Positions 6,062-15,205 of a stretch of 34,721 nucleotides of DNA are shown one piece after another. The DNA comes from Rathayibacter rhapontici (GTDB lineage Bacteria; Actinomycetota; Actinomycetes; Actinomycetales; Microbacteriaceae): positions 1-34,721 of the forward strand of contig NZ_MUKN01000041.1 in NCBI RefSeq assembly GCF_001995175.1. Direction: 5' to 3'. Each line of letters opens with the position of its first letter. Position 1 is the stretch's first letter. The position numbers and the translations under genes were made by a program. The notes beneath the pieces were generated by a model. The model ran no database searches. It was not told where the DNA came from and saw nothing but the letters and a program-made list of their open reading frames with translations.

Positions 6062-7861
6062 TCAGCAGACGGAGAGCGAGTCGATCGCCGGCTGCAGCGT
6101 GGTCGGTCCACCGAGCAGCAGCACGTAGTCGAGCTCGTTCGCCTGCAGGGCGACGCGGGTCGCGTACGGCACGCAGTTCGGCTCGCTGAGGTACAGCGGA
6201 GCGCCGTAGGCCGCGGCGACCGCGCCGATCGAGAGCGCATCGGCGAAGCCGGTGGCGGTCGCGAGGAACGCGGTGTCGTTGAGCTCGTTCGAGGGGTACC
6301 GGTCGTTGAGCTGGCGGCTCGTGTCGTGGCGGTCGACGCCCGCGACGCGGCCGACCTCGGTCACGAGACCCGAGGCGGCGAGGTCGCCCTCTACACCGGC
6401 CGAGATGGACGGGGTGCCGCCGAGCAGCTCGCCGAGGTCGGGCTGCAGGCGGTCGATCGCGGCGCGCGTCGGCACGTCGAGCGCGGACTTCGCGCCGTCC
6501 ACGAGCAGCACCGGCTGGCCGAGGCGGCCGGCGATCGGAGCCACCGACAGCGCGTCGGGGAAGTTCGACCCGGTCGCGAGGAACAGGACGCCGTAGGAGT
6601 CGTCGCCGAACGCGTCCGCGACGATCTTGCGGCTCGTGTCGTAGCGGTCGGTGCCGGCGATGCGCTCGACGTCGGCTCCGGAGGTGCGCTCGAGCGTCTG
6701 GAAGACCTGGTCGCTGACCGAGAGCGAGCTGCCGACGACGACGATCCGCTCGGGGTTCAGGCGGTCGATCTCGGCCGAGATCACTGCGGGAACGCGGTTC
6801 GGGTCGGTGAGCAGGAGCGCTCCGCCCTGAACGGAGGCCGCCGGTCCGGCGCTGAGCGCGTCCGGCCACTTCTCGCCGCTGGCGATGTAGAGCACCGGGA
6901 GGGTGCCGTCGTCGCCGAAGGCCAGCTGCGTCGTCGCCGCGGAGGTCGCGTAGCGGTCGGAGCCGAAGACGCGGTCGGTCTCGGTCGCGAAGCCGGTCGG
7001 GCGGAAGTCGACGCCGGTGAGCCCGGCAGTGGGCAGCGTCGTGATCGCCTTCGGCTGCACGTAGGGGAGGTTCGAGAAATACTGGTCGTCGAAGGCGGGG
7101 TAGCCCGGCTGGGTGACGCGGAACACGTACTCGCCGACGGGGAGCGCGTCCTCGCCCGAGAGGGACCAGTCGGCCCAGGTGTTCGGAGCGCTGCTCGTGT
7201 CCGTCTCGTCGAACGGGTACAGCGTTCCGGCGTCCTCCTCGAACCAGTAGGCCTGGACGACCCACGAGGTGGGGTCGGCGGCGCCGGCGGGAGTGAAGAC
7301 TCCACCGCTCGCCGCGGCCGTGCGGGGCAGGGTGATCACGAGGTCGTCGCGGTCCGTCGCGAGCGCGTCGGCCTCGACTCCGATCGGGGTGTCGCCGAAC
7401 CATGTCGCGTACCAGTCGGTGCTGCCGGGCACGGACGCCTGGAGGTAGTAGTTCGTGCCGGCCGGGAGCGAGACGCTGAAGTCGGCGGTGGTCACGACCT
7501 CGGCCACGATGCCGCCGAGGTCGTCCTCGATGCGCAGGAAGTAGGCGTCGCCGGTCGGCGCGGGGTTCGCGTCGTCGGCGCCGGACAGGACGATGCGGCC
7601 CGAGAGCACGACCTCGTCGGCGGTCGCGGTGGCGTCGACCGTCTGACGCTGCGTCTTCGCGGGAGCCAGCGGAACCGCGCCCTCGCGCTCGGCGGAGCCC
7701 GCGACGAGGGAGGCGAGGTCGCGGGAGCTGTCGGCCGGGGCCGCGGGCGACACGGGCGCGAGCGGATCCGCCGCCGCCGGTCCGGCGGCGAGCCCGGCGA
7801 GCAGCACGGCGGCGACGCCGACGCAGGAGAGGGGGAGCAGGCGACGACGAGGTGTGTGCAC
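6062..7861 (-). CDS. Secreted cell-wall-binding repeat 2 protein
   Basis: About 599 residues from GTG 7861. A basic N-terminus (HTPRRRLLP) and hydrophobic helix ending in GPAAADP form a Sec signal peptide with cleavage near residue 33. Residues about 70-290 are beta-rich and contain carboxypeptidase-regulatory-like stretches (FSVSLPAGTNYYLQASV; LPVGEYVFRVTQPGYPAFD). Three CW_binding_2 repeats fill the C-terminal half, starting near 297, 400 and 505 with RVFGSDRYATS, RIAGTDRYDTS and RVAGVDRHDTS; each contains a FPDALS/WPDALS-type motif and a VVLLGG-type strand. Such modules attach secreted proteins to the wall. The specific activity of the N-terminal part is unknown. A TAGCAT -10-like box lies at 7914-7919 on this strand. 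The ribosome site before the GTG is weak, but the signal peptide fixes the start. Confidence 0.87.
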   Translation of the reverse strand: MHTPRRRLLPLSCVGVAAVLLAGLAAGPAAADPLAPVSPAAPADSSRDLASLVAGSAEREGAVPLAPAKTQRQTVDATATADEVVLSGRIVLSGADDANPAPTGDAYFLRIEDDLGGIVAEVVTTADFSVSLPAGTNYYLQASVPGSTDWYATWFGDTPIGVEADALATDRDDLVITLPRTAAASGGVFTPAGAADPTSWVVQAYWFEEDAGTLYPFDETDTSSAPNTWADWSLSGEDALPVGEYVFRVTQPGYPAFDDQYFSNLPYVQPKAITTLPTAGLTGVDFRPTGFATETDRVFGSDRYATSAATTQLAFGDDGTLPVLYIASGEKWPDALSAGPAASVQGGALLLTDPNRVPAVISAEIDRLNPERIVVVGSSLSVSDQVFQTLERTSGADVERIAGTDRYDTSRKIVADAFGDDSYGVLFLATGSNFPDALSVAPIAGRLGQPVLLVDGAKSALDVPTRAAIDRLQPDLGELLGGTPSISAGVEGDLAASGLVTEVGRVAGVDRHDTSRQLNDRYPSNELNDTAFLATATGFADALSIGAVAAAYGAPLYLSEPNCVPYATRVALQANELDYVLLLGGPTTLQPAIDSLSVC

Positions 7862-8200
7862 GGCGAGTCTTTCGAGAGGATCCGCGGAGGACCGCGGCGG
7901 ATGCGATGACTGAATGCTAGTGATCGAGGGAGACCGGAGGGCGGGCCGCGACGTCGTCGCCTTCCCCCGAAAGGAGGGTCGACCCCTCCGTCGCGGTATC
8001 GCCTCGCTCGGGGCGTCGGCGCTCCGATACTGCGCTGAGCGGTGCTCGAACGCGCCTTCATTGCGCCGTGTGGCGGACATCGCAGGATCCGCGCGTGCGA
8101 GACTGGGGCCGAGCGTGCGCCACTCCGCGATGATCCTCCGCGGGACCCGGCGCCACTGGACCCGGTCCGCTCATCCGCAGCCTTTCGCAGGAGGACTCGA
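7862..8200. other. Divergent intergenic region, 339 bp
   Basis: This separates two divergent genes: the wall-binding protein (start 7861, minus) and the amidinotransferase-fold gene (start 8201, plus). It holds the -10-like TAGCAT for the minus gene and the ribosome site AGGAGG at about 8190 for the plus gene. I see no further gene. Confidence 0.6.
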
Positions 8201-9067
8201 ATGACCGACACCGCCGTGCTTCCCACCGACACGACCGACACCGCCGCCCGACCCGGCGCCGCGACCCGCACCCCCGTCGCCAAGACGGTCCTGATGTGCC
8301 GCCCCGAGCACTTCACCGTCGTGTACCGCATCAACCCGTGGATGGACCCGCAGGTCCCGACCGACACCGCGCTGGCCGTCCGCCAGTGGCAGACGCTCTA
8401 CGACACCTACGTCGGCCTGGGCTTCGACGTGCAGCTGATCGACTCCGAGCCGGGCCTGCCCGACATGGTTTACGCCGCGAACGGCGGCTTCGTGATCGAC
8501 GGCATCGCCTACGGCGCCTCCTTCACCTACCCCGAGCGCCAGCCCGAGGGCCCCGCCTACATGGACTGGTTCCGCGGCGCCGGCTTCGACGTGCGCGTCC
8601 CCGAGGAGGTCAACGAGGGCGAGGGCGACTTCCTCCTGGTCGGCGAGCGCATCCTCGCCGGCACCGGATTCCGCTCCGCGTCAGACTCGCACGCCGAGGT
8701 GGCGCGGATCTTCGGTCGCGAGGTGGTGACCCTCGAGCTCGTGAATCCGTCGTTCTACCACCTCGACACGGCGATCGCCGTGCTCGACGACGAGAACATC
8801 GCCTACCTGCCCAGCGCGTTCAGCGACGAGGGCAACCGCACGCTGCAGCGCCTCTACCCCGACGCGATCCTGGTGTCGGAGGAGGACGCCTCCGTCCTGG
8901 GCCTCAACTCGTTCTCGGACGGACTGCACGTGGTCATCGCCTCGCGCGCCACCGGCTTCGAGCGCCAGCTGCGCGAGCGCGGCTACGAGCCCATCGGCGT
9001 CGACCTGTCCGAGCTGCTGCTCGGCGGCGGCGGCGTGAAGTGCTGCACCCTCGAGCTGCGCCGCTGA
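8201..9067 (+). CDS. Dimethylargininase / amidinotransferase-fold enzyme (DDAH-like)
   Basis: 288 residues from ATG 8201 with AGGAGG 6 bases upstream. The conserved entry [19 protein letters not shown], then [29 protein letters not shown] and [12 protein letters not shown] follow the pentein (guanidine-modifying) fold. The C-terminal motif [14 protein letters not shown] supplies the nucleophile Cys (281 or 282). The family hydrolyses guanidino groups, typically dimethylarginine to citrulline, and some relatives convert arginine to ornithine. The next gene, 23 bp downstream, is an ornithine aminotransferase, so the pair probably degrades arginine or a methylated arginine to glutamate semialdehyde. 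The first 28 residues are a Thr/Ala-rich extension outside the fold. Confidence 0.87.
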   Translation: MTDTAVLPTDTTDTAARPGAATRTPVAKTVLMCRPEHFTVVYRINPWMDPQVPTDTALAVRQWQTLYDTYVGLGFDVQLIDSEPGLPDMVYAANGGFVIDGIAYGASFTYPERQPEGPAYMDWFRGAGFDVRVPEEVNEGEGDFLLVGERILAGTGFRSASDSHAEVARIFGREVVTLELVNPSFYHLDTAIAVLDDENIAYLPSAFSDEGNRTLQRLYPDAILVSEEDASVLGLNSFSDGLHVVIASRATGFERQLRERGYEPIGVDLSELLLGGGGVKCCTLELRR

Positions 9068-9090
9068 CACCCGATCACGAGAGGACCGAC

Positions 9091-10316
9091 ATGAGCATCC
9101 TTGACACGACCACCGCCTCCGCCGCCCTGATCGCCGAGGAGGAGGCGCACGCCGCCCACAACTACCACCCGCTGCCCGTCGTCGCCGCGACCGGCGCGGG
9201 CGCGTGGATCACCGACGTCGAGGGGCGCCGCTACCTCGACTGCCTGGCCGCCTACTCCGCCGTGAACTTCGGCCACTCGCACCCGGTGCTGCTCGCCGCG
9301 GCCCGGGAGCAGCTCGACCGCGTCACCCTCACCAGCCGCGCGTTCCACAACGACCGGCTCGGCCCGTTCGTCACCGCGCTCGCGGCGCTCGCCGGCAAGG
9401 ACATGGTGCTGCCGATGAACACGGGCGCCGAGGCCGTGGAGTCGGGCATCAAGGTCGCCCGCGCCTGGGGCTACCGGGTGAAGGGAGTGACGCCGGGACG
9501 CGCGAACATCATCGTCGCCGCGGGCAACTTCCACGGGCGCACGACCACGATCATCTCGTTCAGCGACGACGCGGAGGCGCGCGACGGCTTCGCCCCGTTC
9601 ACGCCGGGGTTCCGCACGGTGCCGTTCGGCGACGCGGCGGCGCTCGAGGCCGCGATCGACGAGGACACCGTCGCCGTGCTGATCGAGCCCATCCAGGGCG
9701 AGGCCGGCATCGTCGTGCCGCCGGCCGACTACCTCCCCGCGGTGCGCGAGATCACCTCGCGCCGCAACGTCCTCTTCATCGCCGACGAGATCCAGTCGGG
9801 TCTCGGCCGCACCGGTGCGACCTTCGCCTGCGACCTCGTGGGAGTCGTGCCCGACGTGTACCTGCTGGGCAAGGCGCTCGGCGGCGGCATCGTGCCCGTC
9901 TCGGCCGTGGTCGCGAACGCGACGTGCTCGGCGTGCTGCAGCCGGGTCAGCACGGCTCGACCTTCGGAGGCAACCCGCTCGCCGCCGCCGTCGGCCTCGC
10001 GGTGGTCGGGATGCTCGCCACGGGCGAGTACCAGGCGCTCGCCGTCGCCCGCGGCGCGCAGCTCCACGCGCGGCTGACCGCGCTGATCGGCCGCGGCGTC
10101 GTCGCGGTGCGCGGCGCGGGACTCTGGGCCGGCATCGACATCGACCCGGCGCTCGCCTCGGGCCGTGCGGTCTGCGAGGCGCTGATGGCGCGGGGCGTGC
10201 TGGCGAAGGACACGCACGGATCCACGATCCGGCTCGCTCCTCCGCTGGTCGTCACCGAGGACGAGATCGACTTCGCGGTCGACGAGCTGGAGGCGGTGCT
10301 GGACGGGCTGCGCTGA
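9091..10316 (+). pseudogene. rocD: Ornithine aminotransferase with a frameshift near 9921
   Basis: Starts at ATG 9091 with GAGAGGACCGAC before it. The first frame encodes a class III aminotransferase: PLP-pocket motif [46 protein letters not shown] and the Schiff-base lysine (about residue 261) in LLGKALGGG. At about 9921 the reading jumps: the next expected residues [20 protein letters not shown] continue only in the +1-related frame, which stays open to the stop at 10316. Restoring one G (gcgacg to gcggacg) yields one 408-residue protein of normal length. As written, the first frame runs on with unrelated residues to 10077, losing the dimer-forming C-terminal third. Either a sequencing indel or a real lesion. 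The enzyme makes glutamate-5-semialdehyde from ornithine and a 2-oxoacid. Confidence 0.88.
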
Positions 10317-10381
10317 CCGAGGCCCGCTGGAGCGCTGTCAACCCACTCCCAGGAAGGAACGGTATACGGCAGCCTTGCACG

Positions 10382-10777
10382 ATGGATGACCGGGTGCCGA
10401 CGACGACCGTGTCGACTCCGCAGCCGGTGCGACGGCGGGGACGCGAGTCCCCGCTCGATCCGGCGCCGCGGCGTCGGCCCTCCCTCCACTCGCGGCGTGC
10501 CCTGGACCCCGGCGCGAGACCCACCTCCGGATCGGCAGTGGTCGACGTGAACGAACCCGAACAGCTCCCCGTCCCTCCTGAGCGCGTGCTCCGCGACCTC
10601 CTCGACGCGTTCGACCCGCCGGGCGCAGCCGATGCGGGGTTCACCGCGCACGTGCTCGCCCATGTGCGCGAGGCGCTCGCGCTCACCGAGCGGCAGCGGA
10701 TGCCCACCCTCATCTGGCCGCGGACCGCGGTCGACGAGGTGCCGGACGCGCCCCCGGTGCCGCCCGGGGCGCTCTGA
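10382..10777 (+). CDS. Small hypothetical protein (start uncertain)
   Basis: From ATG 10382 the frame gives 131 residues; its first 55 are Arg/Pro-rich and look random, while the region from GTG 10547 (76 residues) looks protein-like: PPERVLRDLLDAFD, AGFTAHVLAHVREALALTERQRMPTLIWP, then a Pro-rich acidic tail. The true start may be the GTG at 10547, although neither start has a clear ribosome site. A TATACG box at 10363-10368 could support a near-leaderless start at 10382. I do not recognise a family. A hairpin at 10798-10831 follows the stop, which supports a transcribed unit here. Confidence 0.45.
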   Translation: MDDRVPTTTVSTPQPVRRRGRESPLDPAPRRRPSLHSRRALDPGARPTSGSAVVDVNEPEQLPVPPERVLRDLLDAFDPPGAADAGFTAHVLAHVREALALTERQRMPTLIWPRTAVDEVPDAPPVPPGAL

Positions 10778-10797
10778 CCTGCATCGGGTGAGGAGGA

Positions 10798-10831
10798 GGT
10801 CCGGCGGCTGTCGTTCGCGACGGTTCGGACC
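10798..10831 (+). terminator. Hairpin after the small ORF
   Basis: GGTCCG (10798-10803) pairs with CGGACC (10826-10831), and an inner GTCG-TTCG-CGAC tetraloop stem sits between them. It lies 21 bases after the stop codon at 10777. Confidence 0.5.
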
Positions 10832-10861
10832 ACAGCGGCTCCCCGTTGGACACGATCTGCG

Positions 10862-10880
10862 GCTCTGAGCAGCTCAGAGC
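10862..10880. repeat. Perfect 19-bp palindrome
   Basis: GCTCTGAGC and GCTCAGAGC flank a single central A, in the gap between the convergent small ORF (ends 10777) and MFS gene (ends 11035). It can fold as an 8-bp stem with a CAG loop. It could be part of a terminator or a dimeric binding site. Confidence 0.5.
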
Positions 10881-11034
10881 AGCGGAAAGTGCCCAACGGT
10901 GGACACCAGGAGTGGTCCGCGTGCGCGCCTGAGCGCCGCTGCCTTTCGCCATGCGCGTGATTCGGAACGTCGGCCAGGAGTGCCCGTCGGCCGCGATCGC
11001 GGCTGAGCGGCACTCCCGCCCGATGTTCCGCCCG

Positions 11035-12478
11035 TCAGTCGCCGTCGCGGACGGTCGACAGGGGCTCGGTGATGCTCTCGAGGCTGCGGCGCTCGGCGTC
11101 GACGCCGAAGATCAGCGCCACGACTCCGCCCACGATCATCACCGCCGCGCCGACGAAGTAGCCGATCGTGAGCGGGCCGCGGTCGCTGCCGTCGCCGATC
11201 AGCACGCCGTACAGGGTCGGGGCGATGGCTCCGGCGATCTGGCCGAGGGTGAAGAAGTACGAGATCGCCTGGCTGCGCAGCTCGAGCGGGAAGATCTCGC
11301 TCACCGTCAGGTAGGCGCTCGAGGCGCCCGCGGAGGCGAAGAAGAAGGAGACGCACCAGAGGATCGTCTGCGTCGTCGCGGTCAGCACGTCCATGCTGAA
11401 CAGCACCGCCGACAGGGCGAGGACCGCTCCCGAGACGCCGTAGGTGAGGAAGATCATCTTCCGCCGGCCCCAGACGTCGAACAGGTGGCCGAGCACCAGC
11501 GGGCCGATGAGGTTGCCGATCGCGAACGGGAAGAAGAAGTACGAGACGGCGCTCTGCTCCACGTCGTAGAAGTTCTCGAGCACCAGCGCGTAGGTGAAGA
11601 AGATGGCGTTGTAGAGGAAGGACTGGGTGACCATCATCGTGGCGCCCACCAGCGTCCGCTTCGGGTACTGCCGGATGAGCACTCGCGCGATGGTGCGGAA
11701 CGGGATGCTCTCGGTGGCCTTCACCGTGATCGCCTTCGCGTCGTCGACGGGCTCGAGGACGCCGCCCTCGTTCTGCACGCGGCGCTCGATCTCGTCGACG
11801 GTGCGCTCCGCCTCCTCCTCGCGGCCGTGCGTCATCAGCCAGCGCGGGCTCTCGGGGATGTGCCGGCGGAGGTAGATGATCGCGAGTCCGAGGATCGGGC
11901 CGAGGAAGAAGCCGAGCCGCCAGCCGACGTTCTCGGCGAAGATCTCGTCGTTGAGGAAGAACAGGTTGGCCGCGGAGCCCAGTGCGGCGCCGCCCCAGTA
12001 GGTGCCGTTGATCGCGATGTCGACGCGCCCGCGGTACTTGGCGGGGATCAGCTCGTCGATCGCGGAGTTGATCGCCGCGTACTCGCCGCCGATGCCCATG
12101 CCCGCGAAGAAGCGGAACACCGCGAGGAACGCGTAGTTCGGCGAGAGGCCGGCGATGCCGCTCGCCAGCAGGTAGATGACGAGGGTGAGGATGAAGAGCT
12201 TGCGGCGGCCGAGCCTGTCGCTCAGCCGGCCGAAGATCAGCGCCCGCGATCTGGCCGACGAGGTAGACGGTGCCCAGCACGCCGACCTGGGCGGCCGAGA
12301 GGTCGAACTCCTTCGCGAAGCCGGCGCTCGCGACGATCTGGATCTCGAGTCCGTCGAGGACCCAGGAGAAGCCGAGGCCGACGACGATCGACCAGTGGAA
12401 CCGCGTCCACGGGAGCCGGTCGATCCGGGCGGGGACGAGGCTCCGGACGGGGCCCCGAGGGGTGTCGGTGGTCGACAT
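11035..12478 (-). pseudogene. MFS (sugar-porter-like) transporter with a frameshift near 12241
   Basis: The gene starts at ATG 12478 with AGGAAGG about 8 bases upstream. The first 79 residues give the first two membrane segments (FHWSIVVGLGFSWVLDGLEI; VGVLGTVYLVGQIAGA). The continuation LIFGRLSDRLGRRKLFILTL, the signature loop between helices 2 and 3, is in another frame that stays open to the stop at 11035. Joining them needs two bases restored (loss of one GC in GCGGGCGCGCTG fits) and yields about 481 residues with 12 membrane helices, matching the major facilitator family; GGEYAAINSAIDELIPAKYRGR and DVWGRRKMIFLTYG are further signatures. Substrate unknown; sugars or aromatic acids are both plausible. 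It is divergent from an SMP-30 lactonase-like gene, suggesting uptake of a sugar acid or lactone. The frameshift may be a sequencing error. Confidence 0.85.
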
Positions 12479-12541
12479 GGCGCACGCCTTCCTGTCGCCC
12501 CGGTTCGTTCTGCGGGAGGCCCCTCCGGTCGCGTCGAGACA

Positions 12542-12575
12542 CGACGATAGACCCGCGCGGGAATTCGTATCGTCG
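12542..12575. promoter_or_regulatory. Inverted repeat over the MFS promoter region
   Basis: CGACGATA (12542-12549) and TATCGTCG (12568-12575) are perfect inverted halves 18 bp apart. The first half contains TATCGT on the minus strand, a plausible -10 box for the transporter gene. A repressor binding here could control the transporter and perhaps the divergent lactonase-like gene. Inferred from position and symmetry only. Confidence 0.35.
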
Positions 12576-12716
12576 GGCTATCGGAGTGAGGTGCGGAGGG
12601 TGTAGAACGGTCGGCTCCCGGTCGTGGCCGTGCTCGTCCCGGCTCCTCCACAAGCGGGGCTCGACTCCGTCCTCCCCGGCCGCGTCCACCCCCGGGACGC
12701 GCCCGGGCGCCTTGGC

Positions 12717-12731
12717 TAGGTTGAGTCCATG
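12717..12731 (+). promoter_or_regulatory. Candidate leaderless promoter of the SMP-30 gene
   Basis: TAGGTT at 12717-12722 is followed by exactly six bases and then the ATG at 12729. A -10 box at this distance places the transcript start on or next to the A of the start codon, and no ribosome site is present. Confidence 0.5.
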
Positions 12732-13610
12732 ATCGACGCGACGCCCGCGGGCACCCCCTCCTACGTCCTCAGCGAAGGCCCCGTCTGGGACCCCTCGACC
12801 GGCCGCCTCACCTGGGTCGACATCGAGGCGGGGGCGGTGCTGTCGGCTCCGCTCGTCCCCGAGGGGCTCGGTGCGGTCTCGCGGTCGGACGTCGGCGAGC
12901 AGGTGGGCTGCGCGCTGCCGATCGGCGGCGGGAGGGTGCTCGTCGCCCTGACGCGGCGGCTCGCGGTCCTCGAGGTCGACGGCTCGCTGACCCGCGGCTC
13001 CGAGCTGCTGCCCGAGGGGCACCGCTTCAACGACGGCTCCATCGACCCGCAGGGGCGGCTCGTGGTCGGCTCGCTCACCCTCGGGGAGTCGGTGGGCGAC
13101 GACGTGCTGCTCCGCCTCGAGCACGACGGGTCGGTGACCGTCCTCGACCACGACCTGCGGCTCTCGAACGGGCTCGGGTGGTCGCCCGACGGCGCGGTGA
13201 TGTACTCGATCGACACCGAGTCGGGCGTGATCTACCGTCGGCCCTACTTCGACGGCTCGCACGGTGCGCGCGAGACGTTCGTCGAGCTCGAGGAGGGCGT
13301 CTTCGCCGACGGGATGACCGTCGACGAGGACGGTCGTCTGTGGGTGTCGATCTGGGGCGGCTCCGGCGTGCGGGTCTACGACGCCGAGGGGCGCCTCGTC
13401 GAGGGCGAGGGCGTCCGGATCGACGCGCCGCACTGCTCGAGCATCGCCTTCGCGGGCGAGGGGCTCGACGTGGCGGTGATCACGTCGGCGTCACGCGATC
13501 TGTCGGCCGACGAGCGGGCGGCGCATCCGTTCGCGGGCGGACTGTGGGTCGCGCGGCCCGGGGCGCGGGGGCTTCCGGCCACGCGGTGGGTCGAGACGCG
13601 GCTGCCCTGA
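12729..13610 (+). CDS. SMP-30 / gluconolactonase-like beta-propeller protein
   Basis: 293 residues. The SMP-30 fold is shown by LSEGPVWDPSTGRLTWVDIE at the N-terminus and RFNDGSIDPQGRLVVGSL, LSNGLGWSPDGAVMYSIDT and FADGMTVDEDGRLWVSIWGG further on. The metal ligands expected in the family are present: Glu16, Asn101 (substrate side), Asn147 and Asp194. Family members hydrolyse sugar lactones to aldonic acids in the cytoplasm, using calcium or zinc. The substrate is not fixed by sequence. It is transcribed divergently from the MFS transporter, which may import its substrate or a precursor. The start lies six bases after a TAnnnT box without a ribosome site, so it is probably leaderless. Confidence 0.87.
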   Translation: MIDATPAGTPSYVLSEGPVWDPSTGRLTWVDIEAGAVLSAPLVPEGLGAVSRSDVGEQVGCALPIGGGRVLVALTRRLAVLEVDGSLTRGSELLPEGHRFNDGSIDPQGRLVVGSLTLGESVGDDVLLRLEHDGSVTVLDHDLRLSNGLGWSPDGAVMYSIDTESGVIYRRPYFDGSHGARETFVELEEGVFADGMTVDEDGRLWVSIWGGSGVRVYDAEGRLVEGEGVRIDAPHCSSIAFAGEGLDVAVITSASRDLSADERAAHPFAGGLWVARPGARGLPATRWVETRLP

Positions 13611-13659
13611 GACGCGCGGGCCGACCGCCCGGGGCGCCGCCGTCGCCGGGGAGTCGGGG

Positions 13660-14994
13660 CTAGACGGACGGCTCTGTCGGCTCCGCGGACACGGACGAGG
13701 CCGGCTGCGGGGTGAGGGTCACGCGGGAGATGCGGTAGCGATCCGTCTCGGCGACGCGGAGGACGTGCTCGCCGACGACGATCGAGTCGCCGACCACGGC
13801 CACCCGGCCGATGCGCTCGAGGATGTAGCCGCCGACGGTCTCGTACGGGCCGTCGGGCAGCTCCACGCCGAGCAGCTCTTCGAGGTCCTCGAGGATCATG
13901 CCGCCGTCGACGTCCTGCAGCTGCTCGGCCGCCTTCGCGTCGACGTCCTGCCGGGCGCCGTCGTACTCGTCGTAGATCTCGCCGACCAGCTCCTCGAGCA
14001 GGTCCTCGAGCGTGATGATGCCGTCGGTCCCGCCGTACTCGTCGACGACGACGGCGATCTGGTGACCGTCCTGCCGCATCGTGCGGAGCGCGGCGAGCAC
14101 CTTCGTCGATCCGGGCACGGCGAGGATCGGGCGGGTGATGTCCGAGACGCTGCTCGCGGTGCCGGGCTCGCCCGCCTCCGGGAACGCCGCCATGAGGTCG
14201 CGCACGTGCACGAAGCCGAGCACGTCGTCGCGGTTCTCGCCGACCACGGGATAGCGCGAGTGCGGCTGGTCGAGGACGGCGCGGTAGCCCTCCTCGAGCG
14301 GCAGCTCGCCGCGGAGGAAGTCGACGTCCGGGCGCGGACGCATCACCTCGGCGACGCGGCGGTCGTCGGCGCGGAAGATGTCGGTCAGCAGGCGGCGGCT
14401 GTCCTCGTGGATCTCGGTGTTGCTCGAGATCATGTCGCGCACCTCGTCGGCCGAGACGCTCTCGCCCTTCTCGCGCGGGTCGGCGCCCAGCAGGCGCACG
14501 ACGCCGTCGGTCGAGACCGACAGCAGCCAGATGACGGGGCGCATCAGGCGAGCGAACCCGTTCAGCGGCGGAGCCAGGACCTTCGTGAACGCGACCGACT
14601 TCTGCATGGCGAGTCGCTTGGGCACCAGCTCGCCGAGCACGAGCGAGAGGTAGGCGATGACCAGCGTGAGGCCGATGAAGGCGACGGTCGAGGCGACTCC
14701 GGCGGACAGGCCCAGCGCCTCGAGCGGCGGGGCGAGGTCGGGCGCGATCGTCGAGGCTCCGTAGGCCGAGGAGAAGAAGCCGGCGAGCGTCACGCCGATC
14801 TGGACGGCCGAGAGGAAGGTGTTGGGGTTCCGCACGAGCGTCGCGATGCGGGCCCCGCGCTCGCCCTGCGCCTCGATCGCGCGGACCTGGCTCTCGCGGA
14901 GGCTGACGATCGCCATCTCGGTGCCGGCGAACACTCCTCCGACCAGCACGAACAGGACGACGAGGCCGATGTTGAGGAGGGTGTCGAGATCCAC
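13660..14994 (-). CDS. CNNM-CBS-CorC/HlyC membrane protein (hemolysin-C family)
   Basis: 444 residues from GTG 14994. Residues 1-165 form the CNNM transmembrane domain with membrane segments near 5-27, 60-80, 95-125 and 140-160, including FAGTEMAIVSLRESQVRAI and VLGELVPKRLAMQ. A CBS pair spans about 205-330 (IFRADDRRVAEVMRPRPDV; VVVDEYGGTDGIITLEDLLEELVGEI), and the C-terminal CorC/HlyC domain about 345-430 has DLEELLGVELPDGPYETVGGYIL. Family members act in magnesium or cobalt ion homeostasis; hemolysin is a historical name. Usually two copies lie side by side in actinobacteria; only one is seen here. The start is six bases after a TACAGT box with no ribosome site, so probably leaderless. Confidence 0.9.
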   Translation of the reverse strand: MDLDTLLNIGLVVLFVLVGGVFAGTEMAIVSLRESQVRAIEAQGERGARIATLVRNPNTFLSAVQIGVTLAGFFSSAYGASTIAPDLAPPLEALGLSAGVASTVAFIGLTLVIAYLSLVLGELVPKRLAMQKSVAFTKVLAPPLNGFARLMRPVIWLLSVSTDGVVRLLGADPREKGESVSADEVRDMISSNTEIHEDSRRLLTDIFRADDRRVAEVMRPRPDVDFLRGELPLEEGYRAVLDQPHSRYPVVGENRDDVLGFVHVRDLMAAFPEAGEPGTASSVSDITRPILAVPGSTKVLAALRTMRQDGHQIAVVVDEYGGTDGIITLEDLLEELVGEIYDEYDGARQDVDAKAAEQLQDVDGGMILEDLEELLGVELPDGPYETVGGYILERIGRVAVVGDSIVVGEHVLRVAETDRYRISRVTLTPQPASSVSAEPTEPSV

Positions 14995-15006
14995 GGAGCA
15001 ACTGTA
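14992..15006 (-). promoter_or_regulatory. Candidate leaderless promoter of the CNNM/CBS gene
   Basis: On the minus strand TACAGT (15006-15001) is followed by six bases and the GTG start at 14994, the same geometry as at 12717 and 18402. Confidence 0.45.
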
Positions 15007-15099
15007 GGGATGCCCGCCGTGAGAACGCCTCGCGGATTCTCAGGCGCGCGCGGGGCGGGTCGAGGGAGGTGCGGGCAGGCGCGGGCCCCTGCCAGGCGC

Positions 15100-15150
15100 T
15101 CCTCCAGAAGTCGCGGTGACGGTGCGAGCTTCACCGCGACTTCTGGCGGA
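15100..15150. repeat. Palindromic repeat family 1, copy A
   Basis: CCAGAAGTCGCGGTGA (15104-15119) pairs perfectly with its 16-bp complement at 15131-15146 around an 11-base loop, with TCC/GGA at the outer ends. It lies in the gap between the CNNM/CBS gene start and the end of the GH13 gene. Confidence 0.93.
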
Positions 15151-15205
15151 ACGTCGTGCGGTAGTCGATGCAGAGGCGGACCGAGCACGAGCAGACTCGC
15201 CGCAG

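Noticed and set aside
5693-7909. 738-codon plus-strand frame opposite the cell-wall-binding gene
   Set aside because: Composition is Arg/Gly/Val/Asp-rich antisense shadow; the opposite strand has a signal peptide and three recognisable CW_binding_2 repeats.
9910-9930. Programmed ribosomal frameshift in rocD
   Set aside because: No slippery heptamer and no downstream pseudoknot evident, and other members of the family are in one frame. A plain indel is simpler.
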